Source: Agapanthus africanus | Taxonomy: Eukaryota > Streptophyta > Magnoliopsida > Asparagales > Amaryllidaceae | Assembly (NCBI GenBank): GCA_030015575.1 | Contig: JASDDO010000001.1 | Coordinates: 142,619,988-142,683,987 of the forward strand | DNA: 64,000 nucleotides | Direction of reading: 5' to 3' | In this document: positions 11,396 through 19,110 of the stretch, piece after piece | How positions within the stretch are numbered: the stretch's first letter is position 1 | How the letters are laid out: each line of letters opens with the position of its first letter | Position numbers and translations under genes: made by a program | The notes under the pieces: generated by a model | Database searches by the model: none | What the model was told of the DNA's origin: nothing | What the model saw: the letters and a program-made list of their open reading frames with translations, nothing else

Positions 11396-12759
11396 TACAA
11401 ATTCGTCGGGTTCTTGCGCCAGCGGAAATATCTCCGGAGTCGTCTGAAGAAAAGGAAGCGACCAAGCCAACAACCCTACAAATAGAGGACCAAGAAAAGA
11501 CTAAGGATCGGAGGGAAGTATTTATAGATTACTTCAAATCCCGTCGAACGCCTGAAGATGCGTCCTCAAGACATCAGCTCATGAAACGAGCTCTATCTTT
11601 TACCTTCGTCAACGATACTCTATATAAGAGATCGTTCGACTCTTTGTGGCTAAGATGCCTGGGACCAGAAGAAGCAAGGAAAGTCGTCCAAGAAACTCAT
11701 GACGGACTCTGCAGTTCTCATCAAGCCAGCCCGAAGATGAAGCTGAAGATTAAAAGGATGGGCTACTATTGGCCCACGATGATTCAAGATTGCCTAGAAT
11801 ACGCGAAGCAGTGCCACTCGTGCCAGATTCACGGGAACTTCATCCACAAGCATCCAAATCCGCTACACCCAACGGTGGCTAGCTGGCCATTCGAAATGTG
11901 GGGAACCGGTATAATCGGGCCCATCGAACCAGTGTCATCTAGAGGACATCGGTTCATATTGGCGACAACCGTTTATTTCTCTAAGTGGGCAGAAGCCATA
12001 CCGCTAAGAGAAGTGAAGACGGAGAACATCCTCCATTTCTTCAAGACACACATCATCTATCGGTTCGGCACTCCGCGACGGATTATCTCCGATAACGGGC
12101 CAGCCTACAGAAGTCACAGAATCAGCGCTTTGCACAACAACATCATATAGACTGGAGATACTCTTCGGTCTACAATTCCCGAGCTAACGGTCTAGCTGAG
12201 ACTTTCAACAAAACCTTGACAAAAGATTATAAAGAAGACGGTGTCCAAAAATAAAAAGGACTGGCACGAGAGACTGCATGAAGCTCTCTGGACATACCAG
12301 ACTACATTCAAAACGGCCACAAACACAACGCCGCATGCATTGGTATTCGGCACTGAAGCAGTACTCCCCTTGGAGATAGAGCTACCCTCCCTACGAGTGG
12401 CGGTTCATTACGAGCTAACAGACGAAGAGAATGCTCATCTTCGACTTGAGGAGCTCGACGCCCTTGACGAATCCCGGCTCATAGTGCAACAAAACTTGGA
12501 GACTTACAAAGCAAAGATGGCGCGCTCATACGAGAGATTGACTAGGCCAAGAATATTCCGCCAAGGTGAACTCATGCTAGTGATTAAGAGACCTATGATC
12601 CCCAATTGTGCCAAACGGGGGAAATTCGAGCCGAACTATGAAGGCCCGTACATCATAGACAAAGTCTATCAAGATGGGGCTTACTTGCTCATAGATATGC
12701 ATGGCGAAAGACCCTTCCGACCAATAAACGACCGATTCCTTAAGAAGTACTACGCTTGA
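11396..12759 (+). pseudogene. Tat integrase, broken, first catalytic Asp replaced
   Basis: An open frame to 12150 holds the HHCC zinc region (HDGLCSSHQ near 11699, then KQCHSCQIHG near 11810). The catalytic core start reads GTGIIGPI where the family has an Asp at the second Gly, so the first catalytic Asp appears lost. The second Asp is kept in IISDNGPAY (~12085). A stop/frameshift at ~12145 precedes the Glu motif ANGLAETFNKTL (~12190), and the C-terminal part is open from 12241 to a TGA at 12757-12759. There is no chromodomain, as usual for Tat. Integrase would join cDNA to the chromosome. Confidence 0.85.
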
Positions 12760-12918
12760 CGAGTCACGAACCAGGTTAATGATAGATGAAGACGCCTATG
12801 TCCGCTTGCTATCTTCTTGAGTCCAGACTCTAAAAAAAAGTATCCAATGATACCCCATCCCAAACACGGAAAACTACAGACCGAAGCGTGTACAAACCAC
12901 AACATCCTAAGGCTGACA

Positions 12919-12961
12919 AAAAAAAAAGAAAAAGAAAAAGAAAAAGAAAAGAAATAAAAAA
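12919..12961 (+). repeat. purine microsatellite (AAAAAG)n
   Basis: An A-rich run with four to five AAAAAG units just after the pol stop codon. It looks like a simple repeat; I see no polypurine-tract function because no LTR follows it. Confidence 0.8.
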
Positions 12962-13082
12962 ACGGTACATCCATAAGCGAAATGGGCACGGATGAAAACC
13001 CGAAAGAGCTCCGTGAGTAAAAACAGCAGGGCTACCGGCGAGTTTGTGAAAACCCGAAAGGGCGCAATCTCGTTAGAAGACA

Positions 13083-13302
13083 CTTGTAAGGTCCTCTCGA
13101 CCTTGTAAGGAGAAAATACCTATGTGAGATCCTTACGACCCACAAGGGAGCAACACACTTAGGGATCCCCATGACTCCTAAGGAGAAGTTACACCTACGA
13201 GATTCTCACGACTCGTAAGAAGAATTCTCCTATGAGACCCTCATGGCTCATAGGATTTAAAAGCCTTAAGCTACAGGGATCTGAACCTGTTCTTAAGCCA
13301 TC
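13083..13302 (+). repeat. hairpin block 1 in the Tat 3' region
   Basis: A series of short stem-loops separated by A-rich spacers: AAGGTC/GACCTT near 13088, CTTAGG (13158) / CCTAAG (13177), TACGAG (13196) / CTCGTA, CCTATGAG (13229) / CTCATAGG (to 13254) and CTTAAG (13265) / CTTAAG (13292). The loops share a CCTCA(C/T)G(A/G) flavour while the arms differ. The same order recurs in blocks at 13429, 15140 and 15403. Confidence 0.75.
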
Positions 13303-13428
13303 ATACACCCCAATATTACCCTACAAGCGTTTCAATATCGACCCTTGTATACAATCCACGGGCACGAATAAACATTTCCCAACAGAGTCCCACCAGCAAC
13401 GAGGGATATCCTCACATGGTGAACTACC

Positions 13429-13604
13429 CTTGTAAGTCCTCACGACTTATAAGAGAACATACACTTAGGAATCCTCACGATTCTTAAGAAGAAAACCCAC
13501 TTACGAGATCCTCACGACTCGTAAGGAGAAACATCTTTATGAGACCCTTATGACTCATAAAGTCAAAAGCCTTAATCGACAGGATCTTAACCTGGTTTGC
13601 TAAG
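13429..13604 (+). repeat. hairpin block 2 in the Tat 3' region
   Basis: Four consecutive stem-loops: CTTGTAAGTC / GACTTATAAG (13429-13453, one wobble), CTTAGGAATC / GATTCTTAAG (13464-13488, one wobble), CTTACGAG / CTCGTAAG (13500-13525, perfect) and TTTATGAG / CTCATAAA (13536-13561, perfect). A weaker fifth stem leads into TAAGCCA. Confidence 0.8.
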
Positions 13605-13639
13605 CCACCTTTGTTCGAACCGACAAAGGCAAATAATGA

Positions 13640-13800
13640 TTCTCTCCTGGCAATGGCCTAGTGGTAGCGATGCTGATGCCTAAATCGGTATCAAATCACG
13701 AGTCCTTTCACAGCAAATGATGATTCGCTCCTGGCAACATTCCAGTCGCAGCGATGCTGATACTATGATTGGCATCAGATTCCAAGTTCCATACTCACAG
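13640..13800 (+). repeat. two diverged ~95-bp direct repeats
   Basis: ATGATTCTCTCCTGGCAA and ATGATTCGCTCCTGGCAA begin the two copies. Each is followed by a GTAGCGATGCTGATGC or GCAGCGATGCTGATAC segment and a GGTATCA or GGCATCA word. No coding potential or tRNA fold is seen. Confidence 0.7.
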
Positions 13801-13830
13801 CAAAGAGTCAGCGAGCTATAAATGCATATG

Positions 13831-14035
13831 AAATAGCCGAAATGATAAGGCAACTTGCAACAAAATCAGCAAGTAAAAAAATATGCATACAAAAATAGCC
13901 GAAATGATTGGGCAACTCGCAATAAAAAGCAGCGAGTAAAAAAAAGAAAAATAGCCGAAATGATCGGGCACCGCGAAAAAATAGCTGAAATGATTGGGCA
14001 ATCACGACTTTCGTGATACAAAAAGCTGAAATGAT
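13831..14035 (+). repeat. AGCCGAAATGAT repeat units with inverted-repeat tails
   Basis: Five units begin with A(A)TAGC(C/T)GAAATGAT, at 13831, 13893, 13950, 13981 and about 14020. Three carry a hairpin after the shared word: ACTTGC/GCAAGT (13853-13874), ACTCGC/GCGAGT (13915-13937) and ATCACGA/TCGTGAT (14001-14017). Between the first two, both arms changed in step (T to C and A to G). Confidence 0.75.
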
Positions 14036-14333
14036 AGAGTATCGCGGAAAGAAAACAAAAAAATACATATAAAATGAAACTTTTGCCCTGCAGGTAAGTC
14101 CATACTGACCCCTGTATACAATCCATGGGCATAAACGAAAAGAGAACCATATGTCCCAACAAACTCTATCAAAGGGAGAGTCAGGTCTCAATGACAATAT
14201 CTGCATCCCAGAAGACCAGCAACGGCGTTCCTCCTCATGCCAACAGGACACGGACGCGACACTAACAATCGGAACCACGACAAAGTCCCCAGTTCTAAGA
14301 CTCTGCGGTTCACAGACAACCTAGAGTCAACCC

Positions 14334-14445
14334 CGACACCGTAGAAAACAGAGAAAGTCGATCCCGACACCGTAGAAAAATGGAGAAAGTCGATCCCGAC
14401 ATCGTAGAAAAATGGTGAAAGTCGATTCCGACACCGTAGAAAATG
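14334..14445 (+). repeat. ~32-bp tandem repeat, about 4 copies
   Basis: GACACCGTAGAAAA or a one-base variant begins at 14335, 14366, 14398 and 14430 (spacings 31, 32, 32) and is followed by GAGAAAGTCGAT. It runs straight into the 50-bp array. Confidence 0.85.
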
Positions 14446-15110
14446 GATACATGTCAACCCTTGACCTCCCCGTCGTCAAGCAACGCTTCAACACGGATAC
14501 ATGTCAACCCCTGACCTCCCTGTCGTCAAGCAACGCTTCGACATGGATACATGTCAACCCCCGACCTCCTTGTCTTCAAGCAACGCTTCGACTCGGATAC
14601 ATGTCAACCCCTGACCTCCCTGTCGTTAAGCAACTCTTCGACACGGATACATGTCAACCCCTGACCTCCCTGTCGTCAAGCAACGCTCCGACACGGATAC
14701 ATGTCAACCCCTGACCTCCCTGTCGTCAAGCAATGCTTCGACATGGATACATGTCAACCCCTGACCTCCTTGTCGTTAAACAACGCTTCGACTCGGATAC
14801 ATGTCAACCCCTGACCTCCTTGTCGTCAAGCAACGCTTCAAATCGGATACATGTCAACCATTGACCTCCCTGTCGTCAAGCAACGCTTCAACTCGGATAC
14901 ATGTCAACCCCTGACCTTCCTGTCGTCAAGCAACGCTTCGACTCGGATACATGTCAACCCCTGACCTCCCCGTCGTCAAGCAACGCTTCGACTCGGGAAA
15001 CTGTCAACCCCTAACCCCTCGCCAGAGCAATGCTCCGTCTCGGAAATACAACAACCCATGATCTCCCTGCCGTGAAGCAATGCTTCGACTCGGAAATAAG
15101 TCAACACACG
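14446..15110 (+). repeat. 50-bp tandem array, 11 good copies plus degenerate copies
   Basis: The word GGATACATGTCAACC recurs at exactly 50-bp spacing from 14445 to about 14945, with few substitutions per unit. Each unit contains GTCAAGCAACGCTTCGAC, in which AAGC and GCTT can pair. From 14995 to ~15110 two or more copies are decayed (CGGGAAACTGTCAACC, TCGGAAATAAGTCAACAC). Because 50 is not a multiple of three, the open frame through it is not a coding repeat. Such arrays in the pol-LTR spacer of Tat elements are known seeds of satellite DNA; that part is family knowledge. Confidence 0.95.
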
Positions 15111-15139
15111 AACCTATCAACCCATAAGAAGAAAGTTCT

Positions 15140-15318
15140 CTTGTGAGATCCTTACGACTCTCACAAGAAATGTACTTAGGAGTCCTCACGACCCCTAAGT
15201 AGAAATTACACTTACGAGATCATCTTGACTCGTAGGGAGAAAAATCTTTATGAGACCCTCATAGCTCATAAAGTTGAAAAGTTTTAGGTGACAGATCTTA
15301 ACCCTGTCTCCTAAGCCA
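15140..15318 (+). repeat. hairpin block 3 in the Tat 3' region
   Basis: Stem-loops in the same order as block 2: CTTGTGAG / CTCACAAG (15140-15167, perfect), CTTAGG / CCTAAG (15175-15199), CTTACGAG / CTCGTAGG (15211-15236, one wobble), TTTATGAG / CTCATAAA (15247-15272, perfect) and TTAGG / CCTAA (15284-15314) with an inner GACA/TGTC. Confidence 0.8.
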
Positions 15319-15402
15319 TCACTGCCCTGCAAGGAGGTTAAGATGGACTATCTATGGGCCACACTCTCCGAAATCGAACCTCGACAAGGAGGGAAACAAT
15401 CA

Positions 15403-15619
15403 CTTACGAGTCCTCTCTACTTGTAAGGGAGGAAATTCCCTTGCGAGATCCTTACGACTCTCAAGAGAAAGCACACTTAGGAATCTTCATGACTCCTAAG
15501 GAGAAAATGCACCTACGAGATCCTCACGACTCGTTGGGAGAAAATTCTTTATGAGACCCTCACGGCTCATAAAGTTGGAAAGTCTTAGGTGGCAGATCCT
15601 AACCCTGTCTCCTAAGCCA
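15403..15619 (+). repeat. hairpin block 4 in the Tat 3' region
   Basis: Stem-loops CTTACGAGT / ACTTGTAAG (15403-15427, one wobble), CTTGCGAG / CTCTCAAG (15440-15465, imperfect), CTTAGGA / TCCTAAG (15476-15500, perfect), CCTACGAG / CTCGTTGG (15512-15537, one mismatch), TTTATGAG / CTCATAAA (15548-15573, perfect) and CTTAGG / CCTAAG (15584-15616). Confidence 0.8.
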
Positions 15620-16024
15620 TCGCTACCCTACGAAGAGGTCAAGATGGACCATCTATAGACCACATTTGCCAAAATTACATGCTAGAGAAATGACGGTGTT
15701 ACTCAAGAGTGCGTAAACTGCTTTGCGCCAAGTCGAAACAAAAAGGCGTAACCTACGGACGTCAGCTACATACTATGCAAGAAAGTAAAGAGAACATTTG
15801 ATTCTTATCCAGTTAAGTGTTCGAAGCGTATCCACTCATGTATGTGCAAAAAGGCTTAACGCATAAAATAAACGCACAGAAAGGGAAAATTTGCTGTTCA
15901 TACTTCAGAAGATTCTTACAGCAATGAAAACAGTAAACAAAAACATCACTAAAATGTTTACAATGGAAAGACATCAAATCCAGGACATGGATTGAGAAAT
16001 TCAGAAGTAAGGCCATCTAAAATG
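15620..16024. other. Tat 3' region without recognisable features
   Basis: A-rich sequence between hairpin block 4 and the antisense exon-like region. I see no repeat, coding frame or terminal motif that stands out. It may include the 3' untranslated part of the antisense transcript. Confidence 0.4.
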
Positions 16025-16135
16025 CTTCAGGCCTTTCGGACCATTCTCGTATGCATCCTCTCATGATCGCAAGCGTCAGGGTCCTCAATGATGTCCTCCG
16101 CCCTCTGATAGGCAGCAATTATTGTCGTCTGCTGG
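16025..16135 (-). pseudogene. possible 3'-terminal exon of the antisense ORF
   Basis: On the minus strand AATTTTCCAG ends at ~16136 and is followed by an open frame beginning QQTTIIAAYQRAEDIIED and ending HTRMVRKA before a TGA at about 16025. The pyrimidine-rich AG end looks like a 3' splice site. The donor-like GTGAGA at the end of the upstream exon lies ~35 bases away. The phases of the two pieces do not match, so either one copy has an indel or this is not the true junction. An intron this short would be unusual in plants. Confidence 0.35.
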
Positions 16136-16167
16136 AAAATTTGATGTAGGATATAAAAAAGATTGTC

Positions 16168-16471
16168 TCACCGTTTCTTCGAGATCAGGCCCATCAGATG
16201 TACCGAGTGCACCTTATCTTCAGCATTATCCAATGCCTTAAGAGGCATGGCTTCATAAAAACCAGGAAGTGCTCCCCAAATCGCTCTCACAACGAGCTTC
16301 AAAAGAGCGGAACGACGAGAAAGCAGTCGACCATTGTATTCATCAAAGAGACTCATAACTTCAGCGCACTGGGCGTTTGTAAACTCCTGGTTTTGGCAGC
16401 GGCCTAGTGCGCGAATGTCTCCATAAGAAATAATTTCGTTAAGATCATACAGATGGGCAGCCATAGCACCT
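16168..16471 (-). pseudogene. antisense exon-like ORF of ~98 codons in the Tat 3' region, function unknown
   Basis: Minus-strand frame from ATG at 16464 to TGA at 16168. The protein starts MAAHLYDLNEIISYGDI, has mixed composition with no low-complexity bias, and reads like a folded helical segment (ALLKLVVRAIWGALPGFYEA). Upstream on the same strand is ATTTTCCTTTTCAG ending at ~16472, a strong 3' splice-site match. The frame ends in AAACGGTGAGAC, a strong 5' splice-site match that overlaps the stop. So it looks like an internal exon. Tat-lineage elements are known to carry antisense ORFs of unknown function between pol and the 3' LTR. I do not recognise the family, and a captured host exon is the alternative. 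Confidence 0.5.
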
Positions 16472-17380
16472 GAAAAGGAAAATCAGTGAGAGTTTAGTGG
16501 ACAAACTGATGAAGAAAATGCTTATTGAAACAGACACGGGGATTTAAACAACTCTTGATATCCTCACGGAGAAAACAAGTTCTGATTAAGGCACCCAACA
16601 AATTCAAATTTGTGCAAATAAAGGAGAAATCCTAAAAAGGATTCCCATTTAACGAGAGACTCCTCGAGTCAAGGAGTTAAACTCCTCGAGAGCAACGCTC
16701 TGCAGACAGGAGTGACATCTGTCAAAATCAATGATGAAGGGAATCAAAATTCCCCCAAAAATCTTGAAGAGCCATGCTCCGTGAAGACGATGAAATCATC
16801 CATCAAAACCCTAAAAAGCAAAGCTTTACTGAGTTAAAAACTCCGAGATCTTTAAGATCTGCAAAATGAACTCTAAGAGTTCTTCATTAGTGGGTTAAGA
16901 AAACCTAAAAAAAATCTCTTTAGATCTATGATCTGAGAGAGCAAAGCTCTGATAAGAAACCCTAAAAAAAGATTTCTTTAGATCTATGATTTAGGAAGAA
17001 CAAAGCTCTGTTTTAATCAACGATTTGAAGATCTGTGATCTAGTAAGAGCAAAGCTCTATTTAATAGGGTTGAAAATGATTCTTACTAAATATCTGAAGA
17101 GAGAATTCAAAAACAAGAAAGGAAAGAAGATGAACAACGATCATCTCAAAGGGCCAAAGGCCCTATTTATACACGCTGGAAGTCGATCCAACTTTCAAGA
17201 CAATCTAACGGTGGAGAGGCTGCTACTGCTGCACTCACGTGTAATCCACGTGAGCGCAACGGTGTGGGGGCATTTGTTTCCCCCAATCAGAGCAAAGCTC
17301 TGTTCAAATTTTGAAATTTGAAATGAAGCAGCGCTAAGAGTCAAAGACTCTGAGGCGCTAAGAGTCAAAGACTCTGAGGC

Positions 17381-17479
17381 AGCGCTCACGTGCAAAGCAC
17401 GAGAGCGCTGGCGCCAAGTGCGCCAGCGCTAAGAGTCAAAGACTCTGAAACAGCGCTCACGTGCAAGGCACGAGAGCGC
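17381..17479 (+). repeat. compound GC-rich palindromes in the Tat LTR region
   Basis: AGCGCTC-a-CGTGC, loop AAA, GCACG-a-GAGCGCT (17381-17409) is a 12-bp stem with one A/A mismatch. It overlaps AGCGCTGGCGC / GCGCCAGCGCT (17404-17430), a perfect 11-bp stem. A second copy of the first hairpin lies at 17452-17479. Each contains CACGTG, a plant G-box core. Confidence 0.85.
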
Positions 17480-17836
17480 CAAGCACTAGAACTAAATGTT
17501 CTCCACCGTTGGATCAAAGATCCAACGAAGATGATAAATCATCAAATTACCAGAATAAAATTCTGTTAAGGAAATACTCCTCAGAATCTTTCCAAACAAG
17601 AAAGATTGTGCTCTGTAAATCAGAGCACCGTTGGATCAAAGATCCAATGGTGATTAAAAATCACCAAGATACAGAATAAATTCTATATAGGAAAATATTT
17701 TCCCAATCTTGTTAAAAACAAAAAGATTGTCTTCTGTAAAACAGAAGCCCTAGAATCAAAGATCCAATGGTGGGGAAACATCCCCAAATCAATCAGAGAA
17801 TGATTTCCTTAACTGATTCAACAAATCAGCCTCCCC

Positions 17837-17844
17837 TATATAAA
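17837..17844 (+). promoter_or_regulatory. TATA box
   Basis: TATATAAA in the context CCCCTATATAAAGGACC, followed 7-21 bases later by the perfect hairpin AAGACTT/AAGTCTT (17851-17865) and a C-rich stretch. This is the clearest core promoter seen in the Tat element and would drive plus-strand transcription starting near 17865-17880. Confidence 0.6.
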
Positions 17845-18237
17845 GGACCCAAGACTTCAAGTCTTGCAAAGAGGAATCCTTCCCCTCCACAAACTTTAAG
17901 AAATTTGAAAGAGAAGAGCAAGCTCTAGGAAGAAGAAATTTCCTTCGAGGTAAATAAAAAGAAGAGAGAGGTCATAACATCTCCTGGATTTTTGAGAGTT
18001 TAATTCTCACATCATAAGAACTCAGTTCTTTATATAGATCATAGATCACAAGGTTTTTTCATAAAAAAGAAAGAGATCATAACATCTCACCAAAAGGAGA
18101 AGACCTTAGTTCTTAGATCTATGAGACAAAGTCTCTTATGAATGAGAATTTAATTCTCAGAGCACAAAGTTAATCAGAACTAACAAAGAAGAGCCTTAGC
18201 GCTCCAAATTAAGAAGGAGCGCCTCAATGCTCCAAGT

Positions 18238-18570
18238 TTGGCGCTCAGCGCCCAGCGCTCCAAGCGTTTCTTTTATAAGAAGCGCTTTAGCGCTCCAAAT
18301 TTGGCGCTTAGTGCCAAGCACACCACTTGCTCCCCACGTGTGCGCTATTTCATAAGAAGCGCTTCAGCGCTTCAAGTCTGGCGCTCAGCGCCAAGCGCAC
18401 CTCGTGCTCTTCACGTGTGCGCTATTTCAAAAGAAGTGCCTTAGCGCTCCAAGTCTGGCGCTCAGTGCCAAGCGCGCCACGTGCTCCTCATGTGGGCGCT
18501 ATCTCAGAAGAAGTGCTTTTAGCGCTCCAGCGCTTCAAGTCTGGCGCTCATCGCCAAGCGCTCTGTACAT
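18238..18570 (+). repeat. 77-bp tandem repeat with palindromes and G-boxes, about 4 copies
   Basis: The marker word AAGAAG(C/T)GC starts at 18277, 18354, 18431 and 18508, exactly 77 bases apart. Units contain the palindrome GGCGCTCAGCGCC and variants, AGCGCT words and a CACGTG or CATGTG box. The small open frames through the array are by-products of its composition. Confidence 0.9.
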
Positions 18571-18954
18571 AAAGCGCTCTATACATAAAGGTTGTACATA
18601 AAGCGCTCTGCGCTATAAAGAATGTTCAACACTCAATAAAAGACAAAAAGAAAGGAGTGTCAGAACCTAAATTAATGCTCAGCATTATTGAACAAGAAGG
18701 GACTGAGCCCAAACAAATGTTCAACACCCAAATAAGTGTACAACACTTTAATGAAAACTGAGTGGGCTGAGCCCAAGTTGGCCATAAGTTCACTCAGACC
18801 AACTGAGCCCATGTGCTCACAATTGGTCTTAGTCCCAAGTCTGACTATAGATCTCCCAACCAACCTTGGTTCAAGGGTACATCTCTTCATTCCTCTGATA
18901 TGTGTCGTTGTTATTCTTCAAATCTTCAGAGAGATGACGGGTCCCGACAACCAG

Positions 18955-19110
18955 ACATTCCCTGGACTATGATGTCCTTAAACTTATGGACCGCAACGTC
19001 CCTAAACTAAACTCTATAGGCTATGATGTCTTTAAACTATGGACTATGATGTCCTTAAATTCCATGGACTACGATGTCCTTAAACTTATGGACCGCAACG
19101 TCCCTAAACT
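18955..19110 (+). repeat. GGAC-N6-GTCC tandem repeats
   Basis: About six units spaced 25-30 bases, each built as GGAC, six bases, GTCC, then (T/C)TTAAAC or CCTAAAC. Two versions of the middle alternate, TATGAT/TACGAT and CGCAAC. One unit has lost the first arm (GGCTATGATGTC). Each unit can form a 4-bp stem. Confidence 0.75.

Larger units (their letters stand above)
16628..18190 (+). repeat. hairpin-saturated region of the Tat element
   Basis: At least 25 short perfect or near-perfect inverted repeats with loops mostly of 1-5 nt, often AAA. Examples: AATCCT/AGGATT (16628-16643), GGGAAT/ATTCCC (16739-16754), AAAGC/GCTTT (16815-16827), GAGTT/AACTC (16831-16843), AGATCTT/AAGATCT (16846-16860), GAACTC/GAGTTC (16868-16882), CAGAGC/GCTCTG (17288-17302), AGAGTC/GACTCT (17337, 17361 and 17432), CGTTGGATC/GATCCAACG (17507-17527), CAGAAT/ATTCTG (17551-17565), GGTGATT/AATCACC (17649-17665), CTTCTGT/ACAGAAG (17731-17747). 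Arms are mostly unrelated, so tandem copying does not explain them. Confidence 0.85.

Noticed and set aside
8833-12759. Endogenous plant pararetrovirus
   Set aside because: The RT, double RNase H and integrase with no movement or coat protein fit a Tat Gypsy retrotransposon; pararetroviruses lack integrase and LTRs.
13650-13720. tRNA-like word GGCCTAGTGGTAGCGATGC
   Set aside because: Looks like an A box by itself but has no B box or cloverleaf; it is part of a ~95-bp direct repeat.
14446-15110. CRISPR-like array or coding repeat
   Set aside because: The 50-bp units are contiguous with no unique spacers, this is a plant retrotransposon spacer, and a 50-bp period cannot keep one reading frame.
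16628-18190. Cluster of MITEs or miRNA precursors
   Set aside because: Stems of 5-12 bp with 1-5 nt loops are far too short for either and have no target-site copies.
18238-18601. Overlapping small open frames with repeated ALSAKR-type words
   Set aside because: They are produced by the 77-bp tandem repeat read in successive frames; nothing suggests translation.
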